A stretch of DNA of 64,000 nt from Myxococcota bacterium (GCA_030065855.1 JASJCT010000006.1:32641-96640); one strand, 5' to 3'. Positions 53,464 through 63,332 are shown, counted from the stretch's first letter. The notes: generated by a model from the letters alone, not told the origin. A program made the numbers and translations.

Positions 53464-54522
53464 CTAAAACCTCCCGCTGAATGCAATGCCGGAAAGATCG
53501 GGTCCTGCCACGGGCGCAACCGTCAGTTGGCTTGCGCTCTGGTCATTCCGCTGGTTGCCTCTTCGGTAGTGAATAATGAGGAGCACGGCGCCCCCTATTG
53601 CCACTGCGCCACCGAGCGGCAGTAAAATATCGGTTGCAACCGCGAGCGCATCTGCCTCATCTGCAAGTCCCTTGTGCTGAGCATCGCACTGATCCTTGTC
53701 AGGGCAGGCATCGGCGAGCTCGTTGTTCTTGCCGAGCGCCAATGCGCCGGTGATCACACCGCCGGCCAGGATGGCCGCGCCGCTGCCAACAGCCACCCAG
53801 CCACCTGTGCGAAGTGCAGATCGCGTGTCCTGAATCTCGGGTTTTGCCTCAATCGATACTGCTGGGGAAGGTGGACTTGGTTTGGGCTGGGGACCCTCTT
53901 CTTTTAGCGGTGCTGGCTCGGCGGTTGGTGTCGGCTCGACTGTCGGGGTTGGCTCGGCTGTATCCATCCGAACGGTCGTGGTGATACCGCCTGCAATATG
54001 CACGGTCTCTTTTAAAACCGATTCTCCATCTCGGCTGAGCGCGACCTCGTGGGTGCCTGCTGCCACGCGCAAAGGTCCTTTGAGCGGGGTGGTTGCCCGC
54101 ATCCGTCCATCCACGGAAAGGCTAAAAACACCATCGGCCACAACATCCAAGGTTCCCACGAGGGGCTTGATACGCCTGATTTCAGCTGCGACCGACTCTT
54201 GCCGTTCTACCGGGACATCGTCTCCTCCCTCGACGAGATAGGCCTCAAACGACTCGAGTGCCAATCCATAGTGTTTTGCAGCAGCTTCGCATTGACCGAT
54301 GTTGTAGAGAAGCTTCCAAGTGGGCCGAAGCTCATATGCCTTTTGAAATGTTTCGGCTGCTTCCTGATACCGCTCTTCCCGAAACAGGGCAACCCCCTTC
54401 TTGTGCAACGCCCGCGCCTCATCAGCGTCCACTTGTCGCGAGGGTGCGGTGATACACGCGACAACAAATGCAACTTTGAAACCGACCCACAAAGAGGTTC
54501 GATTCCGGTCCGTTTTCATCAT
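53464..54522 (-). CDS. TPR and PEGA-like protein with C-terminal membrane segments
   Basis: 352 residues from ATG 54522 (GAGG 5 nt upstream); the next ATG (54519) is equally possible. A signal-like segment WVGFKVAFVVACITAPS opens it. Two TPR units follow (ALHKKGVALFREERYQEAAETF, LLYNIGQCEAAAKHYGLALESF). Then a PEGA-like domain (about 120-190; GTLDVVADGVFSLSVDGRMR, VAAGTHEVALSRDG), a Pro/Thr/Glu linker, and two hydrophobic helices (GGWVAVGSGAAILAGGVITG and LLPLGGAVAIGGAVLLIIHY) with a pair of Cys between them. This TPR-PEGA-2TM plan is common in Myxococcota; role unknown. It precedes the beta-helix lipoprotein gene with one base between, so they form an operon. Confidence 0.85.
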   Translation of the reverse strand: MMKTDRNRTSLWVGFKVAFVVACITAPSRQVDADEARALHKKGVALFREERYQEAAETFQKAYELRPTWKLLYNIGQCEAAAKHYGLALESFEAYLVEGGDDVPVERQESVAAEIRRIKPLVGTLDVVADGVFSLSVDGRMRATTPLKGPLRVAAGTHEVALSRDGESVLKETVHIAGGITTTVRMDTAEPTPTVEPTPTAEPAPLKEEGPQPKPSPPSPAVSIEAKPEIQDTRSALRTGGWVAVGSGAAILAGGVITGALALGKNNELADACPDKDQCDAQHKGLADEADALAVATDILLPLGGAVAIGGAVLLIIHYRRGNQRNDQSASQLTVAPVAGPDLSGIAFSGRF

Positions 54523-54772
54523 GGGTGCCTCATTGCTTGCAACAGATGGGCAGCAGGCCAGTATCTGTTGTAAAAATATACTGGTATTCAAATTGATCAT
54601 TATATTAACGGCGCTCGGTGCACCGGGCAAGGGAAAGATGTTGAGACAATAATGGCCAATGTCAGCCATTGACCGAGGCGGCGATGCCGTCTAAAGTCGG
54701 TGGTGAGCGTATGACGTCTTAAAAAGTCGCGACAGGCGAGCTAAGCACGGTCAATCGCAAAATGGAGGTATT

Positions 54773-55132
54773 ATGTCTTACACTGTCGAACAGGCCCTAC
54801 ATCTCTATAAGAATCTTCCCATCGACGAGATGAGCCCTGATCTCTTTAATACCGTTGTTAAAGTATCCCTAGATAGTGCAGGTGTCAGCATTTCTGAACT
54901 CAAGGAGATGGCAGAGCAAAAACAGGATAACATCACCGAGGCAATCATGGGGCTGCAGGGCGAAATTTCAGCGGTTGAGGAGGCCGCGACAGAGAAAAAG
55001 GAACAAATCGTGCAGTTGCAGAACGAAGTTTCATCGCTTGAGGAGGCCGCTGCCGAGAAAAAGAAACAAGTCGCTGACAACCAGGGCAAACTAGAAGATA
55101 TCGCCCAATTGATAGGTCTTTTTGAAGAATGA
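54773..55132 (+). CDS. Small coiled-coil protein
   Basis: 119 residues, ATG with GGAGG five bases upstream. The first 45 residues form a small helical domain (YTVEQALHLYKNLPIDEMS). Residues about 60-105 contain two copies of a heptad repeat (EISAVEEAATEKKEQIVQLQ and EVSSLEEAAAEKKKQV). No signal peptide or TM, so cytoplasmic. The stop overlaps the ATG of the lipoprotein gene (ATGA at 55129). Not recognised as a known family. Confidence 0.75.
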   Translation: MSYTVEQALHLYKNLPIDEMSPDLFNTVVKVSLDSAGVSISELKEMAEQKQDNITEAIMGLQGEISAVEEAATEKKEQIVQLQNEVSSLEEAAAEKKKQVADNQGKLEDIAQLIGLFEE

Positions 55133-55725
55133 TGTGGGTTAAAAATAAAAGCGCTTGGTGGCCAAAGTGGCTCTTTCTGGCGGCACTGTTCATTGCGCTC
55201 GGCTGTGGTCCGGGCAGGTATGGCTTCTCTCGATACTACGCGCCAAATGACGATGAGGCGCCGTTTGACAAGCAGGCACGGGAATACGCATATGGCGTCG
55301 TTGCTGCCAACCCGGACGATTTCGATGGCCAGCTCATCGCCTGGTTTGGCATTGTTCAAAGCGTAAGACAAACACCGGACGGCCGCTTTGCCCTGCGCCT
55401 ATCCCACAACAAGCACAAAGAGCGCCACCTCTGCGCCGACGAGGCCAATTCATCGTGTCGCGTCACGGTTCACTTCAACAGCTCAGGCGGGTTTTCAGCA
55501 CTGCTGAAGTTAAACCCAGAAGATCTCGTGCCCGGCCTCGATAAGGTGCAACCCGGCACCCTGATGCGGGTCTTTGGATACGTGCGCTGCAGGCGAGACG
55601 AGAATGACCAGATGGGCTGTGACTACGACGAGCAGGGCGGTATTCTTCTGGATGGGGTGTTTTATCGCCAGTGGCCCGCAAGATACTACGTCACAACGCG
55701 CGCTGCCTCCTCAATGCGCCGGTAA
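55129..55725 (+). CDS. Lipoprotein, probably OB-fold
   Basis: 198 residues. After a short basic N-terminus comes a hydrophobic stretch with lipobox IALGC (Cys at about 26). The body is beta-rich (FDGQLIAWFGIVQSVRQ, RFALRLSHNKHKERH, PGTLMRVFGYVRCRR), a pattern like small OB-fold or nucleic-acid-binding-type lipoproteins, though no specific family is recognised. Two Cys near the end (RCRR, GCDYDE) may form a disulfide. Translationally coupled to the upstream coiled-coil gene; the pair may work as one unit across the membrane. Confidence 0.75.
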   Translation: MMWVKNKSAWWPKWLFLAALFIALGCGPGRYGFSRYYAPNDDEAPFDKQAREYAYGVVAANPDDFDGQLIAWFGIVQSVRQTPDGRFALRLSHNKHKERHLCADEANSSCRVTVHFNSSGGFSALLKLNPEDLVPGLDKVQPGTLMRVFGYVRCRRDENDQMGCDYDEQGGILLDGVFYRQWPARYYVTTRAASSMRR

Positions 55726-55765
55726 ATATACTGAATAAACGTGCGATGGGGTCGATCTGGCCCGG

Positions 55766-56782
55766 CTATTGCGTCTCCTCGATCTCTCCCACGAGCCCCC
55801 TTGCAAGATAGATGAACCCCATGAGCATGAGCGCGAAAAGATAGGGCCGGCTGGGCTGGATGCCGGCGGACCAGATGCAAAAGAGCCCGAATCCGATACG
55901 GCGCGTGTGGGGTGATGGCGGCCATCTTCTGGAGGGAAGAATAGAGGAGCCGATAATGAGCGCACCCAGAAAAAACGCGGCGAGATAAAGGGGCGTTCCA
56001 TGGGGAATCGCCATGGTAATGCCGAGCGTCCTGTACGCAATACCGATCAACTGACCCGTGCTTGGCATAACTGCGACCAAAAGGATTGCCAAGCCGGTCA
56101 CCAGGCAGGCAAAGACCAGCCCTAGGAGGTGGGGTCGCTTGATAAAAGCCCAAACATAACCCGATTTTAAAATGAAAAAGCCAAAGATAGGCGTTACTAA
56201 AAAAAGGACCTCGGCCAGGAGGTAGGCATTTTGCAGGATTGCCTCGGAGATATCCGAATTTGCGGCCAGTCTCTCAAAAGCCGCCAGGAGCTGAACGATG
56301 CCCAACGCCAGAATCAGGCGTTTGCGACTTGAATCGATATTTCGAAGCGCCACAATGACGCTTAAAAACGCGGCAGATCCGGCAGCGGCCAAATAGGCGT
56401 AGAAGATGAGTCCCACCGATACCGGTCGAAAGATAGCCACACAAATGATCGGCAAATAGAGGGGCGAGATAAAAATGATGAGAATGCGCAACGGCAAAGG
56501 GCCAAACCCAGTGCTGCTGGCAATGCGTGGCAAGCTCGCGCAGGCCAAGACCAGGGTCATCGTCGCCACAGCGCTCATGGCAAACCGACCCGACGTGGCG
56601 AGCCAGCTCAGCGCACCACTTGCTCCCACATTGGTGTACAGGCCCAGAGAATACGCCAGTCGGTTAAAAATAATTTCCCAGAGACCGACGATGACGAGAA
56701 ACCAGGCAGCACTTGACAGGTCAATCGCCCTCGTGTCCGCGCGGCTTCTATGCGCTGCGTTTGCTACGACAATCTCTTCCAT
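55766..56782 (-). CDS. Polytopic inner-membrane protein of unknown family
   Basis: About 338 residues from ATG 56782; a TTG at 56791 is possible. About 9-10 hydrophobic helices (AAWFLVIVGLWEIIFNRL, FAMSAVATMTLVLACASL, ILIIFISPLYLPIICVAI, LLGLVFACLVTGLAILLV, others). No transporter signature recognised. It overlaps the 3-prime end of the large coiled-coil gene by 19 nt, so it is read from the same transcript and its product probably forms a complex with that protein. Confidence 0.75.
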   Translation of the reverse strand: MEEIVVANAAHRSRADTRAIDLSSAAWFLVIVGLWEIIFNRLAYSLGLYTNVGASGALSWLATSGRFAMSAVATMTLVLACASLPRIASSTGFGPLPLRILIIFISPLYLPIICVAIFRPVSVGLIFYAYLAAAGSAAFLSVIVALRNIDSSRKRLILALGIVQLLAAFERLAANSDISEAILQNAYLLAEVLFLVTPIFGFFILKSGYVWAFIKRPHLLGLVFACLVTGLAILLVAVMPSTGQLIGIAYRTLGITMAIPHGTPLYLAAFFLGALIIGSSILPSRRWPPSPHTRRIGFGLFCIWSAGIQPSRPYLFALMLMGFIYLARGLVGEIEETQ

Positions 56783-58899
56783 GTGATCCAAAAATACCAG
56801 AACTTTCGAACATTAAACGCCAGCATTGTAATCAGCACCAGGTAGACAAGTGCCACCCAGGCCTTGTCCAGGGGAATTCGGTCTGAAAACAGCACCCAGT
56901 CACCGGTCTCGACAGTTGCGGCAATGTTGCCCAGGCGCGATGCAATGTCGCCCAATTTTTCCTTTTCTAGGAGCGCTTCGAGTGCGGCCATTTGATCCAG
57001 ATGCCCTTTGAGTTGAAGTGGATACAGGTTTTTTTCAATCAGATTGAGCGTTGCCCCACTGAGCCCGGCCTCGAACGCGGTCGGATCTTTTTCTGGCTGG
57101 CCTGCGTTAAAAGATACATCGAGTGCTTTCAAGTCCGCGACCACCGTCATTTCCCGCATGCCCGGAGTGGCCTCAAGCACTGCGATCTGTTTTTGAACTG
57201 CCTTGAGGGCGTCTACGCCTTGATTGATGCGTTTTAGAAGTGAGCCAAATCCACCTTCTGGTGCCGATGCAGGGCCGAGCATTTGTTCTATCCGAGCAAT
57301 GGAGACGATAATTTTCTCTTCTTTGAGCTCTTTGGGAATTTGACCGAGGATGTCCGGCTCGAGCACCCACCTGTCAAATGCTTCTACAGCCTGGGGACGC
57401 AGGCCGGCGAGCTTTGCCTGAAGGGTCTCGAGCCTGGTGCTAAGGGCTGTCAGGGGCGCGATCAGGGTCTGGAAAACAGGTGAGTTCTCTGCTGTAAGCC
57501 TGGCCCTACCAACAGCTTTGTTCTTTTGTGGCCCGTTCCTAGCCGTTGTTTGTCCAGCAGTGGGTTCGGATGCCTGAGGCCCAGCATCTGCTGGTCCTGC
57601 ATCTGCTGTGGTTGCAGGCTTCGGGGTAAGGAGAATGGCTTCTAACCGGCTGAGGTCATTGGCAATTTTGCTACCGTCAACGGATTGGGGATCAATGGAC
57701 GATGTGGCGAGCGCGGCTATTTTGTCAGCAGGTGCATCTGCAATGGCTGCTTGCAGCTGGGAAATCCGCTTTTTTGTCTTCTCTATTTTTTCTCCAACCT
57801 CGGCGTATTCGCGCAGCAGCCGCTGCTGACGCTTTAATTCAGCCGCTTCAGCGCGCTTCTTATTCAGTGTCTCATAGGCAGTATCGAGGGCTTGGCGATC
57901 TTCAGCTGGGAGGGCGTCAATATGTTTCACCGGCCCGGCGGCTTTCACCTTGAGCTCGTTAAAACTGAGGGAGAGGATTTCGGACCGAAGCGAACTAAGG
58001 GCAGCGCGATCTTCAGCGCGAAGCCGATCTTTAGCATCGCTGAGCTTGCCCGCTTTGGTTGCTAGCTCCTCCAGTAACATACTGGCCACGCCAATGTGAT
58101 GCTCCCGCAGTGCAAGGCGGGTATCTTCGAGTGCGGCGATCTTTTGTCGGTTCGCATCCGCGTTTTCGCCACTTGCCACCTTGTCTTTCAGGTCCGCGAT
58201 TGTCTCGTCCATCGGATTTTCCGATGCATCGAGGAGCGCCACACATTGCTCGGCAGTGTATCTCTCAATGCATGTAAAGAACTCGCGGCATTCGGCCAAG
58301 CTGGCTTTACCCAAGCAATGGTTGCACCGCCTAAGGGGGTGTACTTTTAAACAATCGTAAAAGACGAAAATGCGTTCATAATTTGTGTCGATCAAATCCG
58401 CACGGCTTACCAGGTGTCCTTCAAAGTGGGATGGGGGACCTGGGCGAACCGGGTTGACCGCTGGATCTCGGAATGCCTTGTGTTCGTCTGACTCCTTCCA
58501 TTGGACAAAGAGCTGGGGCTTTCCAGTGAGGGGAAAAAAATGGCGCGTATTGTCGCTCATTGAAAACCACCTGATACCATCCCTAAACTCGATGGCCTTA
58601 CTCATGAGGGGCAGGCCATCCAAGGCCACAAAGGTATTGGATGTGAGCGTATTCAGATCCAGATCCGCGGCTTCGCCGAGTGGGGTCGGTGGTTCAGTGA
58701 TCCGGGACAGGAATTTGAGCTCTGGAAAGAACCACACGAGCATGGCAATGGTCAAAGCGATCACGAGTCCGGTAAACACGCCGTAGCGCAGACTGGGCGG
58801 TGGCCCTGCCATGGCGAGAAGCTCCTCGTCAATATCCTCATCCATAGCATCAGTCGACACTGGGGAATCGGGTTTCATTTCGATGTCGGAATTGGACAT
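56764..58899 (-). CDS. Bitopic membrane protein with long periplasmic helical domain
   Basis: 711 residues. An acidic cytoplasmic tail (1-39) precedes TM1 at about 40-58 (GVFTGLVIALTIAMLVWFF); a second TM is at about 685-703 (WVALVYLVLITMLAFNVR). Between them: a beta/alpha domain with a Cys-rich part (CLKVHPLRRCNHC, ECREFFTC, EQC; about 190-235), then about 200 residues of coiled coil (RAEAAELKRQQRLLREYAEV), a Pro/Ala/Thr linker and another helical bundle. Not recognised. The start has no clear Shine-Dalgarno. It is divergent from the lipoprotein gene at 59034 and overlaps the polytopic protein downstream. Confidence 0.78.
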   Translation of the reverse strand: MSNSDIEMKPDSPVSTDAMDEDIDEELLAMAGPPPSLRYGVFTGLVIALTIAMLVWFFPELKFLSRITEPPTPLGEAADLDLNTLTSNTFVALDGLPLMSKAIEFRDGIRWFSMSDNTRHFFPLTGKPQLFVQWKESDEHKAFRDPAVNPVRPGPPSHFEGHLVSRADLIDTNYERIFVFYDCLKVHPLRRCNHCLGKASLAECREFFTCIERYTAEQCVALLDASENPMDETIADLKDKVASGENADANRQKIAALEDTRLALREHHIGVASMLLEELATKAGKLSDAKDRLRAEDRAALSSLRSEILSLSFNELKVKAAGPVKHIDALPAEDRQALDTAYETLNKKRAEAAELKRQQRLLREYAEVGEKIEKTKKRISQLQAAIADAPADKIAALATSSIDPQSVDGSKIANDLSRLEAILLTPKPATTADAGPADAGPQASEPTAGQTTARNGPQKNKAVGRARLTAENSPVFQTLIAPLTALSTRLETLQAKLAGLRPQAVEAFDRWVLEPDILGQIPKELKEEKIIVSIARIEQMLGPASAPEGGFGSLLKRINQGVDALKAVQKQIAVLEATPGMREMTVVADLKALDVSFNAGQPEKDPTAFEAGLSGATLNLIEKNLYPLQLKGHLDQMAALEALLEKEKLGDIASRLGNIAATVETGDWVLFSDRIPLDKAWVALVYLVLITMLAFNVRKFWYFWITWKRLS

Positions 58900-59033
58900 T
58901 TTTTTGTCTTTTAGCGCGAGAAACCAAAAAAAGCGCTGCCCAGACGGTTGGGTCGTGCGCTTTTGCTTCCGTCGTGTATATCATCTACCGAGTGTGCTTG
59001 TCCAACCACAGGGAGCCGTGATAGGTCACTTGG

Positions 59034-59621
59034 ATGCGCCCTACCCCATTCATTTTATTTGCCGCTTTGCTCGCGTGCGCAAAAGCAGATCCAAAGACGC
59101 CAGACGGGGCATTTGCCATGCTCGCACCTTGCGTCGACAGGTCAGATGCGCGCTGTCTTTACGAAGGACTGGACCGGGACAGTCAGTGGTCTGTCCAGAC
59201 CATTTATCGCGCGCTCTCTGAAATTTCAACACTCGCCAATGCCACCTATCCCGACAGCAGACGTAGGGATGCGTATGGATCCTGGGCTGGGTTATCAAAG
59301 GCGCCTGACCCGGCCGGACTCTTCGAGGCATACTGCCGCCAACAAAACTGTCTCGACCGCATCAAAAAGGGATTTGGCGCTGTTATTAATGTAGTGAAAA
59401 AGAGCCGGAACGCGGTTTTGTTGGAAACAACCCGGGGTGGGCAGTTCGAGATGCGCCAGGCAGAAGGTCGTTTTGGACTGGCGCTGTTTCAGGAAGCACT
59501 TCAGAGGGAAAAAATCCGCGTTCTGGATCGGCTCGGCCAGGTGAAACAGGATGCCCGAGCATTCGACGAAATGAGAAAAGCCGGCAACATGGATGGGCTG
59601 GGTTTGGAAACCAGGGAGTAA
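59034..59621 (+). CDS. Small lipoprotein of unknown function
   Basis: 195 residues. Very short lipoprotein signal with lipobox LLACAK (Cys at about 15). The mature part has Cys pairs (APCVDRSDARC, YCRQQNC) and is otherwise helical (FGLALFQEALQREKIRVLD). No recognised domain, but the KTPDGAFAMLAPCV opening resembles DUF-type lipoproteins with a small helical fold common in delta-proteobacteria. The stop is 4 nt before the MaoC gene, so the two are one operon. Confidence 0.7.
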   Translation: MRPTPFILFAALLACAKADPKTPDGAFAMLAPCVDRSDARCLYEGLDRDSQWSVQTIYRALSEISTLANATYPDSRRRDAYGSWAGLSKAPDPAGLFEAYCRQQNCLDRIKKGFGAVINVVKKSRNAVLLETTRGGQFEMRQAEGRFGLALFQEALQREKIRVLDRLGQVKQDARAFDEMRKAGNMDGLGLETRE

Positions 59622-59625
59622 TCAC

Positions 59626-60468
59626 ATGGGGATCGATTTATCGCACATTGGATCGCAGATAGGTCCGATTCGAACCACTTACAACTGGCGAGACGTGGCG
59701 CTCTACGCCATCGGCTTAGGTGCAGGGCAAGAGGATATCGACTATCTCTTAGATGACCCGCCGCCCAAAGTGCTGCCGACCTTCGGCGTTGTGACGGCGT
59801 TTGCCCCGGTTTTCCAGGCCCTGAAAAGAACAGGGGGCAACCTGGTAACGCTCCTGCACAGCGGCCAGCGCACCGAGCTTGTGGCGCCGTTTCCCAGTGA
59901 CGGCGAGATGCAGACCACGGCCCGGATCGACGGTATTTGGGATATGAAAATCGGGGCTTTTGCGGCCATTTCCACGACAACCGAGGTCAACGACGTACTG
60001 ACGGCAAAAACCACCTGGCAGCTGCTCCTCCGAGGAGAAGGTGGATTTGGTGGCGCCCGCCCGCCCAAGCTATTGCGCACCAAGCCTGAGAAGGATCAGT
60101 CTCCGGACTTTGTCGTCGAAGTGCCGACCGCGCCGAACCAGGCCCTGCTCTATCGACTGAACGGAGACATCAACCCCATTCACGCCAAGCCAGAGGTGGC
60201 CCAGGCCGCGGGGTTTGACCGTCCAATTTTGCACGGCCTGTGCTCCTACGGCATTGCCGCGCGCATAGCGCTCAAAGAACTCGCAGGCAATGATCCTGGC
60301 CGATTCAAAGTGTTTGAGGCGCGCTTTGCCAAAGTCGTCATGCCCGGCGACACCCTGATCGTAGCAGGCTATCTCCTCGAGTCGCCGGGCCAGGCAGCGA
60401 TCACGGTCACAGTAGAACAAACCGGCGAACAAGCCATTGCCAATGCCCACTTCGAGTTCAAGCCTTAG
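59626..60468 (+). CDS. MaoC-type enoyl-CoA hydratase (two hot-dog domains)
   Basis: 280 residues from ATG 59626 (GGGAG 7 nt upstream). N-terminal hot-dog half (about 1-140, VALYAIGLGAGQEDIDYLL, PTFGVVTAFAP) and C-terminal MaoC half with the catalytic hydratase-2 motif GDINPIHAKPEVAQAAGF followed by RPILHGLCSYG, and a final KVVMPGDTLIV. This plan matches the hydratase-2 part of peroxisomal MFE-2 and related bacterial enzymes, which hydrate trans-2-enoyl-CoA to (R)-3-hydroxyacyl-CoA. A substrate supplied by FadD is plausible. Cytoplasmic. Confidence 0.92.
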   Translation: MGIDLSHIGSQIGPIRTTYNWRDVALYAIGLGAGQEDIDYLLDDPPPKVLPTFGVVTAFAPVFQALKRTGGNLVTLLHSGQRTELVAPFPSDGEMQTTARIDGIWDMKIGAFAAISTTTEVNDVLTAKTTWQLLLRGEGGFGGARPPKLLRTKPEKDQSPDFVVEVPTAPNQALLYRLNGDINPIHAKPEVAQAAGFDRPILHGLCSYGIAARIALKELAGNDPGRFKVFEARFAKVVMPGDTLIVAGYLLESPGQAAITVTVEQTGEQAIANAHFEFKP

Positions 60469-61732
60469 TGCTTTTACTCCCAATTATCCGCTTATTATGA
60501 GGGATGCCATTTACCAACCAAAGCCCCTATTGCTCAAAACAAAATCGAAAAAACGGCTCACTCCGGCTTTTTTTTTGGCAATTCCTGCCAGTCAAGGGCT
60601 TCTTCAGTGGCGATGTGGCGGCCTACCTCAATACGGTATCAGCAAACCTTTGAACCTCAGGCCGTGATCGCTCCAGGACGAGGCTCTGTCTCAGATCTCG
60701 GATAAGGATCTAGCCGGATCGACTGTGTCATCGTGCGGTCTCCCTTCTATTTCCTCACGGAACCTGCCTAAACTGTGTGAACTATTGGATGACGATTTCA
60801 AGTCCAAAAGCGACAATGGTAGTTTAGCAGAGTCTGAAAAACCAGCTCGCCATCACCGACGAAAAGGATCCATCAGGCCACAAATCGAGGCATCCGGGCT
60901 CACTAAGAGCTCAGGGTACAAATGCATTCAACGGGAAATCGTCGAAGGCACCTGTTTATACGTGGTATTAGCTATTTTCGTCCCATTTCCCCACTTATTT
61001 GGAGATTATTTAAACCTCTGTGAGCCAAACCATATTCATGATATCATTTATCTTTTTTGACTTAGTCACCTTAGCGACTAATAATAGCATTAAAAATATG
61101 TGCTTTTTTCTTTATTATACTTGACCGCTGGCTTTTTTGGTGTTATCGGTTGAGTGTTAACTTTGTTTGCAAAATAAAAATAGAGCCTATGTGAAAAATT
61201 AAATAGGGAGCGGATTTAAGTAATAGAAACATGGGTGGGAACTAAAATATCAAAAGATATATCGCCTGGGAATAGCAAGGGGGATGGGGAAAATAAAAAA
61301 GAGGCTCGTATTCAATTCATAAGATAATTTTCAATAGTGTACTATTGATTTATTATCACATATAAATTTGCATTTGATATTGTAAATTATTTGATACCCT
61401 AATCGAGTAACAGAGAGAGATGACAACGAATACCAGATAATAGCAATGATGAATCATAAATTAAAAGAGACTTTAGCTCGCGCCCGGCCTCCTCCAAATT
61501 AGCAAATATTGTTATTGCGATGAGCTGATGGCGCAACTTATTGATTTAAAAAGGATATCGCCCGATCGATATCACTGTTTTGCCGAATTTTCGATGCAGG
61601 CAAACCTTTCTTCTATGTTTCGCTATTTAGATGAAAAACTTAAATTTTACGGTTTTTAATGTAAGTCATGTTTGACAATCTTGATAAGATCATAAAAAAG
61701 ATCTTATGAATCAACTCTGAAAGGAAAAAGAA
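60469..61732. other. Long stretch without a convincing gene; becomes AT-rich
   Basis: 1264 bp. 60469-60900 has ordinary composition; the open frame 60725-61060 (111 residues) has no homology-like motif and a weak start, so it is not called. From about 60950 the sequence turns sharply AT-rich. A weak terminator-like structure (AAAAACGG...CCGGCTTTTT, 60548-60577) follows the hydratase gene. No repeat of note was found. Confidence 0.5.
61528..61659 (+). CDS. Possible 43-residue small protein
   Basis: ATG 61528 to TAA 61657. Product begins MAQLIDLKRISPDRYHCFAE and contains an amphipathic helix (MFRYLDEKLKFYG). There is no clear Shine-Dalgarno. It may be a gene fragment or a small gene of the AT-rich island. 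Confidence 0.3.
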   Translation: MAQLIDLKRISPDRYHCFAEFSMQANLSSMFRYLDEKLKFYGF

Positions 61733-62182
61733 ATGAAAAAAAAGATAACTTTTCTCGTGGTCGCTATGCTGTTGGCAGCTGGCACTGTTTCAGCGGATGA
61801 AAAATTCTACACTGGCGCTGAATGCATGTTTGCGTACCCAGATTCCAATACGTCCTTAGATCGTTCTGCCCATAGGTTTAAGAACAAATCTGGCCAAGCA
61901 GAATGGATCTTTTGTCCAGTAGTACGAGATACAAACAATACCATGAAAGAAGCACATATCGTTTTAGATTCCTATAATTCCAGCAGCCCAAAAATCTGGT
62001 ATCGCTCGGAGACCGGAACTAGCACATATTCATGGACCTACAACTCGACCACATCTCTAGGAAATGGCTATAAACGATACAATTGGACTACAGATAGAAG
62101 CATGGGAACCGATGCTGGGGTAGCATTCAGTTTCCCATTGGACGCAAACAAAATCGTTTACACATATAGGTTTGAGGAATAG
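61733..62182 (+). CDS. Small secreted protein, AT-rich island
   Basis: 149 residues. Good Shine-Dalgarno-like GAAAGGA and a classic signal peptide (MKKKITFLVVAMLLAAGTVSA). The mature protein has two Cys (AECMFAYP, IFCPVV) and many Ser, Thr, Tyr and Asn; it is probably beta-rich (AHIVLDSYNSSSPKIWYRS). Codon use is AT-richer than the rest of the window, pointing to transfer. Family not recognised. Confidence 0.7.
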   Translation: MKKKITFLVVAMLLAAGTVSADEKFYTGAECMFAYPDSNTSLDRSAHRFKNKSGQAEWIFCPVVRDTNNTMKEAHIVLDSYNSSSPKIWYRSETGTSTYSWTYNSTTSLGNGYKRYNWTTDRSMGTDAGVAFSFPLDANKIVYTYRFEE

Positions 62183-62544
62183 TTGATAATTAGATTTTTT
62201 GGCTTTCCTGCATTATGTGTGGGTAAAACAATGTAGTCGATCAATGGATATCACTCATAAATACAAGCAGTTGTGCCATCAGCTCGTCGTTAAAACAAAA
62301 TATTGTAGTTCTCGCTTGGGTCAAGGGTTCGCTTCACTGCTTTACTCCTTTGACTCAGGCTCAGAGCTCGGGATGGATTTCCAATCCAGATACGTGTTCG
62401 CCAAACTCAACTCACTCTTAATTCATGCGGTCCAGCCTTTTCCCTTCTCGGGAACGCTTAAAAGCTCGCGGAAACTTGCTCGCAGAACATTCATAGAGAA
62501 AAAAACGATATTTCAATTTTCCACAGAAAGGTAGAGGGATCAAA
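62183..62544. other. Intergenic stretch, no gene seen
   Basis: 362 bp. The open frame 62199-62534 gives a Ser/Lys-rich sequence with no recognisable motif and no ribosome site. No hairpin or repeat was noted. Confidence 0.5.
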
Positions 62545-63249
62545 ATGTCAAAACGGATTATTGGGGCAATTTCTGCCATTTTCTTTGTTCTGATATCCAT
62601 GGCTTTGGGAGCTAAGTTGTTTGGTTCACAAAATGATAGGCCAGATGAAAAAATCAAAATGGAGATGGCGCCTACCAGAAACAACAATATTTCTCCTATC
62701 AAAACAATCCAATATCAATTGACGTCGGGGAACATTTCCGACGATGAGTTACACGATCTGAAACGTCGAATTGAAGCTCTTGAAAACAGAGAAAACCAAA
62801 TCGATACTTCTCTTGAGGATGTGCCGATAGAGATTGAAGAAGAAGAAAAAGATCCAAGTGCAAGATATGATGCAATACTGAAGACTGAACTTGCCAGAGT
62901 CGAACAGTTTAACGAATCTTTTGAATCTGAAGAACGAGACGAAAAGTGGGCAACGGGTATGGAAGACGCGATCGAAACAGAGTTTGACGACGGTGATTAT
63001 CAGGGATCACAGATCTTTGGACCAGAATGTAAAACAACTTTTTGCAGAGTTGAAGCAATGCATGAAAGTGAAGATGCGAAATTAGAATTCGAACGAATAG
63101 GCGGGGTGCTTCCCGGACATTTTTACTTTCAATTTCTTGGGAATAACGAAGACGGCAGCATAAATAGCGTCGCTTATTTTATTCGAAAAGAAACAGCTGA
63201 CCAAAACATTATTAATAATTTTTTTTCCGGACGCGAGTTAACAGAGTAA
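62545..63249 (+). CDS. Membrane-anchored acidic protein, AT-rich island
   Basis: 234 residues. Shine-Dalgarno AGAGGG upstream of the ATG. The N-terminal TM helix (IIGAISAIFFVLISMALGA) is followed by a short linker and an acidic helical segment (about 65-110, very rich in Glu). The C-terminal 110 residues form a small alpha/beta domain with one Cys pair (GPECKTTFCRVEAMH), a pattern seen in small periplasmic domains of unknown function. Same AT-rich codon use as the gene at 61733. Confidence 0.7.
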   Translation: MSKRIIGAISAIFFVLISMALGAKLFGSQNDRPDEKIKMEMAPTRNNNISPIKTIQYQLTSGNISDDELHDLKRRIEALENRENQIDTSLEDVPIEIEEEEKDPSARYDAILKTELARVEQFNESFESEERDEKWATGMEDAIETEFDDGDYQGSQIFGPECKTTFCRVEAMHESEDAKLEFERIGGVLPGHFYFQFLGNNEDGSINSVAYFIRKETADQNIINNFFSGRELTE

Positions 63250-63332
63250 GCAAAATCTAGACCTTCGCTATTTTCTAAACAACGATAAAATCTAGATAAT
63301 CCATTTTTTATCTATCGGCCAAGCTATAAAGG

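Noticed and set aside
54495..54515. GGTTCGATTCC, another tRNA-like motif
   Set aside because: No cloverleaf can be drawn; it codes for the N-terminus of the TPR/PEGA protein.
60725..61060. 111-residue open frame
   Set aside because: GTG start without ribosome site, no recognisable motif, and composition changes along its length.
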